Below the pieces are notes generated by a model. It saw only the letters and a list, made by a program, of their open reading frames with translations. It searched no databases and had not been told where the DNA came from. From Crocinitomicaceae bacterium (GTDB taxonomy: Bacteria > Bacteroidota > Bacteroidia > Flavobacteriales_D > Crocinitomicaceae), in the NCBI GenBank assembly GCA_029252405.1, contig JAQXBM010000021.1, positions 40,777-104,776 on the forward strand: a stretch of DNA of 64,000 nucleotides. The letters run 5' to 3'. This document shows, piece after piece, positions 53,604-63,200 of the stretch; within the stretch, counting starts at the first letter, position 1; every line of letters begins with the position of its first letter. Made by a program: the position numbers and the translations under genes.

Positions 53604-55028
53604 ATGAAACATTTCATACTCTTTTTGGTCTTGGCGAGTTCACTTTTCTCTTTTGGACAAGTACAATTTAGCGCGACAAAGCACGATTTTGGGGATCTCG
53701 AACCGTATTCTGCGCGCTACGTTGATCTCAAACTGACAAACTCAGGACAGAAGCAAGAGTGGTTGCTTACGGTCAAAAAGCCAGTGGAAGTTTCGTACAT
53801 CGTATCAAAGCAAATTATAGATGTCGATAGTTCTATCATCATCCGACTTCACATTAAACCCAATCGAAAGGGAAAATTCAATTACAACATTGAAGTCTTT
53901 ACCAGCGATCGAGCGGAAGCCGTAAAAGTTAAATTGACAGGAAACTTATCCGAATTGCCTCAAGACGGGTCGAACATGCTTACACAGTGCCCAACGTTTT
54001 CGGATCGCCCAGGTGGAGGAAACCCGAATGGCTTTGATTTGACAGTGGTCACCATCGATAAAGAAACCAAAGAGCCCTTGGGTAAATCAAGCGTTACCAT
54101 GATTCAAAATGGTGAACCAATCTGGATGAAAGAAACCGATCGAAAGGGGAAGATTGTGAAGGAAGCTGCACTCGGGCTGAGCTATTTTTATGCAACGCAT
54201 GATGGATATTATCCTGCCGAGCTCGGTGCATATGTCAATTTTAAGCGCAATTATGTCGTTGTCGAATTGGAAAAAGACCAAACGGTTATCGAAGAACCAC
54301 CAATTGACATTGCTGTTGCTGATCCTCCTCAGGAAGATACGCTAACGGAAATTGTGATCAAGTGGGAAGTAGAAACGCACCTTGAAGAAGAGCTCTCTAC
54401 CCCTGAGACATCAATCAGTGTTGCCACGCCACCAGAGTTCAATGAACTGGATCCGGATGATTTTACGGAAGTGAACTTCGACCCGATCAATGTGGTGTTC
54501 GTATTGGATATTTCATCGTCGATGAGAAGTGCAGATAAAATGGAACTGATGAAATACTCCCTCTATCAACTGACAGATATGCTGCGTGCACAAGACCGGA
54601 TAGGAATCGTTACCTATTCTTCGGAAACGCGAGTTCTGTTGAGATCGACTTCAGGCGCGAAGAAAGATAAAATCAAGGATGAAGTCCGAAAGCTCCGCCC
54701 TGGAGGTTTTACGGCGGGAGGAGCTGGAATCAAGTCGGGATACAAACTGGTCAATAGAAGAATGATGGAAGGCGGAGTAAATCATGTAATCGTCATTACT
54801 GATGGTGCCTTCAATCGCGCATCCGATGATTACAAGCGCTACGTGCGCAAGTACAAGCGTAAAGGGATCAACTTATCCATTGTTGGAATCAAGAACAAAG
54901 AGAAAGACGAGGATGAGATGCGCGATGCTGCGGAATTGGGTGGAGGGAACTACATTCCGATTTTCAAATTAGCGGATGCTCAGAACAATCTTAAGCAGGC
55001 TATTCGCGTGCTGACGTTTAAGCACTAG
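53604..55028 (+). CDS. Secreted VWA-domain protein with hydin-like N-terminal domain
   Basis: This protein of 474 residues has a signal peptide (cleavage near SFGQ). An N-terminal immunoglobulin-like domain of the DUF1573/ASH type follows (about 20-115: FSATKHDFGDLEPYSARYVD). Next come a carboxypeptidase-regulatory-like segment (about 145-215) and a Glu/Pro-rich linker. The VWA domain (about 295-460) has an intact MIDAS site DISSSMRSADK, with Thr/Asp in VITDGAFNRASDD. It is expected at the cell surface or in the periplasm, binding a partner through a metal ion. The frame extends to 53595, but the ATG at 53604 starts the signal. Confidence 0.82.
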   Translation: MKHFILFLVLASSLFSFGQVQFSATKHDFGDLEPYSARYVDLKLTNSGQKQEWLLTVKKPVEVSYIVSKQIIDVDSSIIIRLHIKPNRKGKFNYNIEVFTSDRAEAVKVKLTGNLSELPQDGSNMLTQCPTFSDRPGGGNPNGFDLTVVTIDKETKEPLGKSSVTMIQNGEPIWMKETDRKGKIVKEAALGLSYFYATHDGYYPAELGAYVNFKRNYVVVELEKDQTVIEEPPIDIAVADPPQEDTLTEIVIKWEVETHLEEELSTPETSISVATPPEFNELDPDDFTEVNFDPINVVFVLDISSSMRSADKMELMKYSLYQLTDMLRAQDRIGIVTYSSETRVLLRSTSGAKKDKIKDEVRKLRPGGFTAGGAGIKSGYKLVNRRMMEGGVNHVIVITDGAFNRASDDYKRYVRKYKRKGINLSIVGIKNKEKDEDEMRDAAELGGGNYIPIFKLADAQNNLKQAIRVLTFKH

Positions 55029-55033
55029 GAAAT

Positions 55034-55651
55034 TTAGTTGATTTCTATTCGTACACCACCGATCACTTCCAATAATTCGTGGAATTGAGAGTTGATGAAA
55101 ACAGGCATTTGATGCATGCCGGTATCTTCAGAAAGTCCATTCGTTTCGAGCCAAAGAACGTGGTTTTTTAAAATTGTTTTCAATCGATCGTCGACAGCAA
55201 TATTTCGGGTGTCAATGTAGAATCCTTCATCTTCGTCATGATAAATCATACTATTGATTAAGCTGAAGGCGGCAGACATTCCGGCGATTGCGTTGGCTCT
55301 GCGCTGCAAGGTAGCATCCTCAGTACGAAAGATCTGCTCTTGAATGATAAGAAGCTCCATGACCGAGGCCATTTTAAATTTGTTGATTTTTTCCTCAACT
55401 GATGGTTTAATGTGCTCATAGCACAGGAAGAAATAGGTCAAGGAAATTTTCGCGCTTGCCCTGTCAATGTACGTTACCTTAGTATTCAACTTCTTTCCCA
55501 AGAGTTCCACCAAGAGTTCCAATAAATCAAGGATGTACTGTTCTCGTTCATTAGCGAGTTCCTGGATAAATTCTATGCGCTTATCTTCAGGGAGATCCTT
55601 TAATTTCCTCAGTTCCTCGTTAATCGAGAGTAAGTGGTTTGGGTTTGACAT
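55034..55651 (-). CDS. Helical cytoplasmic protein, unknown function
   Basis: The protein has 205 residues with no signal peptide. It is mostly helical with a Leu/Glu/Lys-rich first 60 residues (ELRKLKDLPEDKRIEFIQEL, about 13-32) and a mixed second half. I recognise no family. The gene starts 26 bp after the stop of the 69-residue gene and could be co-transcribed with it. Confidence 0.6.
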   Translation of the reverse strand: MSNPNHLLSINEELRKLKDLPEDKRIEFIQELANEREQYILDLLELLVELLGKKLNTKVTYIDRASAKISLTYFFLCYEHIKPSVEEKINKFKMASVMELLIIQEQIFRTEDATLQRRANAIAGMSAAFSLINSMIYHDEDEGFYIDTRNIAVDDRLKTILKNHVLWLETNGLSEDTGMHQMPVFINSQFHELLEVIGGVRIEIN

Positions 55652-55676
55652 TCAGTAAAATCAGAAAAATTCTGGA

Positions 55677-55886
55677 TCAATCGTAAAGACTCGTTACAAT
55701 ATCAAAAGCCGTTTCAGTCGATTTCTTATCAAATAATTTGACGTCAGAAGCATCGATTTCATGGTTCTCGTATTTCACGCCATTTTGCTCACAGTAGTCC
55801 GTATCTATATCAACTACCGTTGTACGAATTACGCGTTGTGCGAATTCAAGCGGAGTTTCATTTTGTTGGTTATGTGACATATCCAT
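55677..55886 (-). CDS. Small acidic protein, unknown function
   Basis: This 69-residue acidic protein has no signal peptide. The open frame reaches 55952, but a -7 box (TAATTTTG, minus strand 55908-55901) would put the transcript start near 55894, so the start is the ATG at 55886 or 55880. No family is recognised. Confidence 0.5.
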   Translation of the reverse strand: MDMSHNQQNETPLEFAQRVIRTTVVDIDTDYCEQNGVKYENHEIDASDVKLFDKKSTETAFDIVTSLYD

Positions 55887-55900
55887 TATTAATTTGATCT

Positions 55901-55908
55901 CAAAATTA
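55901..55908 (-). promoter_or_regulatory. Promoter -7 box TAATTTTG
   Basis: On the minus strand this matches TAnnTTTG and lies about 15 bp before the ATG at 55886. It decides the start of the small acidic protein. No clear -33 box is seen. Confidence 0.45.
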
Positions 55909-56047
55909 GGGGGATCTTTCCTTTTAAGAGTTACTAATGTACAAATTATCAACTAAAATTGTACCATTTTGCTCGTTCAACACCTGCAAAGATAACGAAT
56001 CTTAACATGCTGTTTAATAATTGTATACGGTAAGATTGAGTAAAGCT

Positions 56048-56719
56048 TTATGAATTCCCCATCGTTTTAGAGAAGAAGACACGGTTGGGGTCGATCTGTT
56101 GCTCCAACACCTCCAAGAATTCCTCGCGCTCCTCTTCCTGGATACAATCCGTAGGAAATGACAATTGCAATCCTTTGATGTAATCGAAATACGTTGTTTG
56201 CTGATGGGCACTGATCTTGCGAAGTCCAGTGAAATAGAGTAAAATCACTTCTCTGTCTGCAACAATTACTGCTTTCGAGGAGATTCCAACGCGGTACTTA
56301 CCGTTTCTTCCTGCGATCGCGAAAATGATGCTGTCCAATGCCCCAATCAAAAAGGCAATTCCAGCTGGCAGTGCCGTTTCGCAGACTTCATAAAGCGCAA
56401 CTCCAACGAAGGTCATCACCAATGCTTCAAGCAAAAGATACACACGCACGCGCGATTTTCTTTCCTTGCTTACTTCAGCGTTCCACTTGAATTTCTTCAC
56501 TTGATTTACAATCCGCATTCCCATCCATCGGCGGATAGAGCGGCGAATGATCACAATCAATATCAACATTCCCAATCCCAAAAAGATGTAATCTTTGTAA
56601 GGAAGATTGTTTCCCGACAGTTTGATCATTTCGATAGGGAGGTCGAATCCTACGAAAATCGTAAGTGCCATTGTCGGAAACAACAGCACGCCGAGAAGAA
56701 TATTGATGGATCTATTCAT
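56048..56719 (-). CDS. Membrane protein with soluble C-terminal domain, unknown function
   Basis: This 223-residue protein has four predicted transmembrane segments: two near the N-terminus (about 5-25 and 45-60) and two near 92-130. A basic, helical cytoplasmic stretch lies between the pairs. The last 80 residues form a soluble domain with alternating strands (YRVGISSKAVIVADREVILL) that could be PH-like. I know no family. It overlaps the end of the DUF349 gene by 8 bp, so it is likely translated from the same transcript. Confidence 0.6.
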   Translation of the reverse strand: MNRSINILLGVLLFPTMALTIFVGFDLPIEMIKLSGNNLPYKDYIFLGLGMLILIVIIRRSIRRWMGMRIVNQVKKFKWNAEVSKERKSRVRVYLLLEALVMTFVGVALYEVCETALPAGIAFLIGALDSIIFAIAGRNGKYRVGISSKAVIVADREVILLYFTGLRKISAHQQTTYFDYIKGLQLSFPTDCIQEEEREEFLEVLEQQIDPNRVFFSKTMGNS

Positions 56720-58424
56720 TTGGAATCATCTTCATTTTCGCACGAAGCGCAAGTATTTTGTCTTGTGCTCGTTGCACTTTCTTTTCTACATCTTTCTTCA
56801 AGGAATCTGCTCCTTTGCTATTCGCGAAGAATCCTAAATTGTTTTCCAATTGGTGGATTTCCTTTTGAATCTTCTCGATTTCTTTTCGGATATCCATCTT
56901 CGCGTCGCGCAATAATCGTGAAGAGTTAGGACTCGCCTTCAAGGTGTCAAGTTTGGCTTCAAACATGATTTTATCCTTTTCAGCGCCTTCCATCTTCAAC
57001 TTTCCATAGTGCTCATCCATCGCCGATTTAAAGGCTTTGTACGTCGCATCTTTGGCTTTCATTGGAACTTTACCAATTGCGTTGAATTCAGAAGAGAATT
57101 GCTTCAAATCAGCTAAGGTAGCTGATTTATCATCTCCTGTATTGTACGCTTTGATTTTCTCCAACAAGGCATTTTTCAATGTCAAGTTACCTTCCAGTTC
57201 CTCGTCCTGCGCAGAGAAGTGCTTTTCACGAGCATTGAAGAATGCGTCGCATGCTCCACGGAAGTTCTTCCACAATTTCTGCTCATTTCGTCGACCAGCA
57301 TGTCCAAGTGTTTTCCACTCTTTCTGCAAGCCAACCAATTTGTGAGCTGTTTCTTTCCAATCGGTAGAATCTTTCAATGCATTCGCACGATCAATTAAGG
57401 CTTGTTTTTTCTCAGCAGCAGCATCGAATTTGCTATTCAAAACATCGTAAAATGCTTTTTTCGCATCGAAGAAAACATCACACTCTTTTCTGAATTCCTT
57501 CCAGATAAGTTCATTTTCCTTTCGTGGTCCAGCACCAACAGCTTTCCATCGTTTCTGAACATCCAAGATTTTCGCTGTGCGGTCTTCCCAGTGTTTACGT
57601 TCCGTCAACGATTCCAATTCTTGAGCGTGCACCTTCACTTCTTCAATAAGTGCTTGTTTCTGCTCCATGTTCACACGCTGTACTTCGCGACGATCTTCGT
57701 AATGACGATTGATGCGGTTGTATAATGAGCGAACTTCCGTCCAGTATGCTTCTTTCACCGATTCCCATTCCTCATTTGGAACAGGCCCGATTCCATCCCA
57801 TTCATTTTGAATGCGCTTTAAGCCAGCTTCAACATCTTTGATTGATTCTTCTTTTTGAAGTTCCTTCAATTGCTCAATGATCGCCATTTTCTTCTGGTGA
57901 TTTCTCTTGAAATCGTGATCTTTCAGCTGTTTGTAGATGTTGATGTTGTAAAAGAAATCCTCCAATAATTTTGAGTAGTCCTTTTGAATATCAGAGCGCT
58001 TGTCTCGTGGAATGTCTCCAATCTCGTTCCACTTCTCTTGGATTTCTTTGAAGGCAGCGAATGCAGCTCCAATGTTTTCTTCAGAAGTAACAACGTTTTG
58101 CAAACGTGTAATCAGTTCTTTTTTCTGGCGAAGGTTTTCTGTTTCGATAGAATTTCGAGCATCAATAGCTTCTTTCTTACGTGCTTTGTAAGCATCGTAA
58201 ACTGCATAAAATGCTTCTTTTCCGAAATCTCCTTCTTGTTCAGGAATGGCTTCACCGCGTTCTTCCGCTTCTAGCTGAGACACTTGAAATTTACGTTCTT
58301 CTTCCAACACGTAGTCGTCGAATTTACCGCGCAATTCATTTACTTCCCTGCTTACCGTCAACACTTCCTCTTGTGCCGACAATTCCTCCATTTTTGCAAT
58401 GAAATCCATATTTTCCATCTTCAA
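56712..58424 (-). CDS. DUF349 repeat protein
   Basis: This 570-residue cytoplasmic protein is built from about five DUF349 helical repeats of roughly 75 residues. Each has a characteristic Trp-rich core such as IQEKWNEIGDIPRDKRSDIQ (about 127-146) and LQKEWKTLGHAGRRNEQKLW (about 361-380). The N-terminus (about 1-100) and the last 70 residues are predicted coiled coil. The function of DUF349 proteins is not established. Several ATG codons (58424, 58418, 58409) are possible starts. It lies between the PfkB kinase and membrane protein genes in one transcription unit. Confidence 0.85.
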   Translation of the reverse strand: MKMENMDFIAKMEELSAQEEVLTVSREVNELRGKFDDYVLEEERKFQVSQLEAEERGEAIPEQEGDFGKEAFYAVYDAYKARKKEAIDARNSIETENLRQKKELITRLQNVVTSEENIGAAFAAFKEIQEKWNEIGDIPRDKRSDIQKDYSKLLEDFFYNINIYKQLKDHDFKRNHQKKMAIIEQLKELQKEESIKDVEAGLKRIQNEWDGIGPVPNEEWESVKEAYWTEVRSLYNRINRHYEDRREVQRVNMEQKQALIEEVKVHAQELESLTERKHWEDRTAKILDVQKRWKAVGAGPRKENELIWKEFRKECDVFFDAKKAFYDVLNSKFDAAAEKKQALIDRANALKDSTDWKETAHKLVGLQKEWKTLGHAGRRNEQKLWKNFRGACDAFFNAREKHFSAQDEELEGNLTLKNALLEKIKAYNTGDDKSATLADLKQFSSEFNAIGKVPMKAKDATYKAFKSAMDEHYGKLKMEGAEKDKIMFEAKLDTLKASPNSSRLLRDAKMDIRKEIEKIQKEIHQLENNLGFFANSKGADSLKKDVEKKVQRAQDKILALRAKMKMIPNE

Positions 58425-58428
58425 TATT

Positions 58429-59358
58429 TTAGCTGATCACTTGAGTGATTTCGAAATTCGCCAATGAAACGAATTCTTCGATGCGTGCATCTAAATCTGC
58501 CTGTGTGATTTCTTCAAGTTTTTGTGTTCCGAATTTTTCTACACAAAACGACGCCAATGCTGATCCGTGAATCATTGCGCGTTTCATGTTTTCAAACGAG
58601 TGATCATCTGTACTAGAAACATATCCCATAAATCCTCCTGCGAATGTATCACCTGCTCCTGTTGGATCAAATACCTCTTCTAACGGTAATGCTGGAGAGA
58701 AGAATACTTTATCCCCGTGGAACAACAATGCACCGTGCTCACCTTTTTTGATGATGAGGTATTTTGGTCCCATTGCACGAATTACTTTCGATGCTTTCAC
58801 CAATGAGTACTCATTTGAAAGTTGACGAGCTTCTTCATCGTTGATGATTAAGATGTCAACCATCGCAATTGTTTCTTTCAAATCATCCATTGCTATGTCC
58901 ATCCAGAAATTCATCGTGTCCATTGCAATTAACTTCGGACGTTCAGTCAAACGCTCGATTACTGTTTTTTGAACTTGCGGCGTTAAGTTTCCGAGCATCA
59001 AGTAATCTACTCCTTGGTATGATTCAGGAATAACTGGATCGAAAGTTTCCAATACATTTAGTTCAGTTACCAACGTGTCGCGAGAGTTCATATCGTTGTG
59101 ATATTTACCCGACCAGAAGAATGATTTCTCTCCTTCTTTGATTTGCAACCCTTCTGTGTCAACCCCGCGAGAGCTGAGCTGATCGATCATTTCCTGTGGG
59201 AAGTCGTCTCCAACAACCGCTACAATTTTTTGATCTTTATTGTAAAATGAAGCTGCTAACGCAATGTACGTTCCAGCACCTCCAATAATTTTATCTGTCT
59301 TTCCAAATGGTGTTTCAATTGCATCAAATGCAACAGAACCAACTGTTAATAAACTCAT
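58429..59358 (-). CDS. PfkB-family carbohydrate/nucleoside kinase
   Basis: This 309-residue enzyme has the GG switch region DKIIGGAGTYIALAASF (about 22-38), an IVAVVGDDFP strand and the anion-hole/catalytic motif DPTGAGDTFAGGFMG (about 228-242). There the last Asp is the base. The fold and N-terminal AFDAIETP strand are closest to the ribokinase/adenosine kinase group. Sugar or nucleoside specificity is unclear. It is the first gene of the unit that continues with DUF349. A -7 box (TATCTTTG, minus strand 59387-59380) precedes it. Confidence 0.88.
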   Translation of the reverse strand: MSLLTVGSVAFDAIETPFGKTDKIIGGAGTYIALAASFYNKDQKIVAVVGDDFPQEMIDQLSSRGVDTEGLQIKEGEKSFFWSGKYHNDMNSRDTLVTELNVLETFDPVIPESYQGVDYLMLGNLTPQVQKTVIERLTERPKLIAMDTMNFWMDIAMDDLKETIAMVDILIINDEEARQLSNEYSLVKASKVIRAMGPKYLIIKKGEHGALLFHGDKVFFSPALPLEEVFDPTGAGDTFAGGFMGYVSSTDDHSFENMKRAMIHGSALASFCVEKFGTQKLEEITQADLDARIEEFVSLANFEITQVIS

Positions 59359-59379
59359 GTGTCTTTTTTAAGATTGCTG

Positions 59380-59387
59380 CAAAGATA
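59380..59387 (-). promoter_or_regulatory. Promoter -7 box TATCTTTG for the PfkB-DUF349 unit
   Basis: A perfect TAnnTTTG match on the minus strand lies 21 bp before the kinase start codon. No convincing -33 box was found. Confidence 0.55.
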
Positions 59388-59743
59388 TTAAAAACCTCAG
59401 TTCGGATATTAAATGTGCTCAGAAACTCTTTTAAGTCGAACAAAGTTCGACTTGAGGTGCAACCTTTGCTTCATTTGGTTCAGTGGAAAAGCAGGTTAAA
59501 ATTAATCCGTTCAATTCTTAGGCTTTTATAATCAAGGATTAAGATTGATATGTTTACTTATGTCTCTCAAAATCAGGAGTATAAAGATTTTTTTTCAAGG
59601 TCTTATTACGACTAATTCATAGAAAAATGTTTTTTAAATCAATGTTCGAGAGATTCATTTCTTCAAAAAAAAACCGTACATTCAAATCGCAACCAATTAA
59701 AAGAGAGTGTCATAAACTTTTTTTAACCTAAAAACAATTCATA
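59388..59743. other. Intergenic region before the surface-protein pair
   Basis: There is no reading frame. It holds a perfect 9-bp hairpin (AAGTCGAAC 59433-59441, GTTCGACTT 59445-59453, AAA loop) without a T-run. The rest is AT-rich leader sequence for the secreted protein at 59744, with no clear consensus promoter. Confidence 0.55.
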
Positions 59744-60259
59744 ATGAAACGCAAATTTATCCCTATTAGGAGTACGTATTTGCTTTGCTGTGTGTTTGTC
59801 TTATCTATAGGGATACAGACCAAAGCAAATGCAAGTAGTTTTCTCCCGAACTACAATCCAGATCCAATTGAAGTCAATCTGAGCACAGAATGGCAAGAGT
59901 ATTCGAATACCGAAGGCGTATTAATAGAATACAAAATGGAAGAAATGAACAGTCCAGATTATGGACGAGAAGTGAACATGGTAATCTTTCGATTTACCAA
60001 TACCACTAATCAATCTAAAGATTGTTCATGGATAGTCAAAATCGAACGTGGTAACGATTGTTACAACTGCGATGGTTTGATCAAACCAGAAAACACTTTC
60101 CGTTTGACGCTTGAACCACAAGAAACAATCGAAGGAGATGTGTCCAATTTGATATCGCATTCACAATTGAACATCTTCGGAAATTTCGTAAAACTGGTTC
60201 CTGGTATGAGCGAAGAAGTGCTCACAGGCTTTGAACTAATTAATCTAACCGTTAAATAG
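59744..60259 (+). CDS. Small secreted protein upstream of giant adhesin
   Basis: This 171-residue protein has a signal peptide with a basic start and cleavage near KANA (about 29). The mature part of about 140 residues is beta-rich, with three cysteines close together (Cys near 92, 103 and 106 in DCSWIVKIERGNDCYNC). It ends in LINLTVK. No sorting tail is seen. I recognise no family. The adhesin gene begins 6 bp after the stop, so the two are almost certainly one transcript. The product may help export, fold or display the adhesin, which is an inference from position only. Confidence 0.75.
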   Translation: MKRKFIPIRSTYLLCCVFVLSIGIQTKANASSFLPNYNPDPIEVNLSTEWQEYSNTEGVLIEYKMEEMNSPDYGREVNMVIFRFTNTTNQSKDCSWIVKIERGNDCYNCDGLIKPENTFRLTLEPQETIEGDVSNLISHSQLNIFGNFVKLVPGMSEEVLTGFELINLTVK

Positions 60260-60265
60260 AAAGCC

Positions 60266-63200
60266 ATGAGAACAAGAAACTTATTTACTAAAACACTCAT
60301 ACTACTGGCCTTTCTTACAACGAATGTAATCGTTGAGGCGCAGTGCTCTATTTCGGTGCAACCATCAAATAATGTAACAATTAACTGTGGTGAATCAATC
60401 GACTTAGAAGCAATCGGACTTTCTGCTACTCCAGCTTTATCAACTGACTTTAATAACTTTCAGTTAGGTGTAGGTTGGTCTACAACAGCTACACTTCAGT
60501 ACAATAACCCATGTTCACCAAGTTTAGACGGTACACCTTCTGCCTGGTTTGGTAACGTACCACTTCCAAGAACACTGACTACAAATCAATTTGATGTGGC
60601 CTGCGGTGGTGAAATTTGTTTTGATCTTGATTTTGGTGCGGATGACAACAACTCGAATAACTGTGAGGATCCAGATTTACCGAATGAAGGAGTTTACATT
60701 CAATACTCTGTTGATGGAGGGGTAACTTGGGTAGATATCTTCTATTTCCAGCCTACTCCAAATAAAACTGGACCATACTACAGCTGGGCGAATTACTGCT
60801 TTACTATTCCACCAGGCGCATGGTCGTCTGCAACGCAATTTAGATGGGATCAACCCGTTGCAACGAACGTTATTTTTGACCACTGGGGAATCGATAATGT
60901 ATTGATTACACCAGCATCTTGCGGTGGAACATACGATTGGTCTCATATTCCTGGAACAAACGATCCAGCGATTACAACAGTTTCACCTACAACAACTACA
61001 AACTATACAGTAACATTTAGTGACGGTCTTGGTAACACATGTACTGAGGTTGTAACAGTTAATGTTGTTGGACAGGCAGATGCAGGAGATCCTGGTTCTC
61101 TCACATTATGTGAAACAGCTTCTGCTACCGATCTATTTTCAGTACTTAATGGATCTCCAGATACAGGAGGGACTTGGACAGATGTATCAGGGAGCGGTGC
61201 GCTTTCAGGTTCGAATTTTGACCCCTCCGTCTCCGGCCCGGGCGTCTATGACTTTGAATATGAAGTAACGAATGCATGTGGAAGCGACGCCACCTTAGTG
61301 ACAGTCACTGTTAACGGTGCGGCCGATGCAGGAACAGATGGAACTTTGATAATTTGTTCAGGAAGTGCCCCAACGGAAGCGGAACTATTCGCGGCACTGG
61401 GAGGTAATCCAGATCCAGGCGGAGTTTGGACAGGACCAATAGCGGGAGAATATACATATACAGTATTTGCTGCTGCGCCTTGTCCGTCAGAAGACAGAGC
61501 GTATGTTCAAGTTGAGCAATATGAAGTACTTCTTGACATTAGTGCGACTCCGATTCTTTGTAATGGAGGAACATCAGAAGTAACAGTTTCGGCTACAGGA
61601 GGAACAGCGCCTTATTCAGGAACTGGAACTTTCTTTGAAACTGCTGGAGGACCTTACACATACATGGTATCAGATGCTAGTGGATGTTCGGTGTCACAAT
61701 CAATTTCGATCACTGAACCAATGCCGTTGGCCATAACTGTTACTTCAGCAGGAATTGCCTGTAGTGGAGGAAATTTAGACGTCACGGTTGCAGCAACAGG
61801 AGGAACAGCGCCTTATTCAGGAACAGGAGTCTTTAGTGAAGGTTCTGGAACTTACGCTTACTTCGTAACGGATGCGAACGGATGTTCAGCTTCAGGAGGG
61901 ACAACTGTATATGTGGAAGATCTTGGTGTTCAAATAAATGGTGACCCTGTTCTCTGCTTTGGAGATACAGTTGATATTTGCGCCGAAATCGTTACCAATG
62001 ATCTTTTCTTCTCAGAATACGTTGAAGGTTCTTCACTCAATAAGTGTATTGAGATTTACAATGGAACTGGAAGTGATATTGATTTAGCAGCAGAAGGTTA
62101 TACCTTAGATATCTCCTTTAACGGAGGTTCAGGAACATCTTCGATTGCCTTAACAGGAACGATTGCCAATGGAGCAACATACGTTCTTTGTGACGATGGT
62201 GCCGCTGCAGCGTTCTTGGCGAGTGCAGATCAAACAGTAACAAACAGTCTTTGGAATGGAGACGATGCCTTGACACTTTCTAAGTCAGGTGTAGCCATTG
62301 ATATTTTTGGTGTGATTGGAAATGATCCAGGTTCTCAATGGGTTTCAGGAGCAAATAGTACAGCGAATTCTACATTGAGAAGAAATGCAGACGTAAACGT
62401 TGGAATTACTTCGAATCCTACAGGAACAGGTGCAGGCGCATTTTCGTCTTTGGAGTCTCAATGGACTTCAACTTCGAACAATGATGCTTCAGGTCTTGGA
62501 TCACATTCTATCATCACGGATGGAACAGTAGCATGGTCAACAGGAGCTACAACAGACTGTATTTCGGTTTCACCAACTTCAGCTGAAACTTATAGTGTTA
62601 CGTATACTTCAGCAAATGGATGTACGTCTACAACAAGTTACACAGTTGCTGTACCGACACCATTAGTAGCATCAATCTCTGCTACTTCAGTTGATTGTAA
62701 CGGAGGAACCGCAGATGTAGCAGTATCAGCGACAGGAGGAACTGCACCTTACACAGGAATTGGGGTTTACTCGGAAACAGCTGGAACTTATGACTACACA
62801 GTAACGGACGCTAACGGATGTTCAGAAGTAGTATCTATCACGATAACTGAGCCAACACAATTAGTTGTGACGGTTACTTCATCAGGAATTGCATGTAGTG
62901 GAGGAACTGTAGATGTTACAGTTGCAGCAACAGGAGGAACTGCACCTTACATAGGTACAGGAGTCTTCAATGAAGGTTCTGGAACTTATGATTACACAGT
63001 AACAGACGCGAATGGATGTTCAGTAACAGAAACAATCACTGTTTATGTTGAAGATCTTGACGTACAAATAAACGGTGCCCCTGTTCTCTGCTTTGGAGAT
63101 ACAGTTGATCTTTGTGCCGAAATCATTACCAATGAACTGTTCTTCTCAGAATATGTTGAAGGTTCTTCACTGAATAAGTGTATTGAAATCTACAATGGAA

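Noticed and set aside
60677..61268. Short frames on both strands inside the adhesin gene
   Set aside because: The continuous frame from 60266 explains the region and the repeat periods are multiples of three in that frame.
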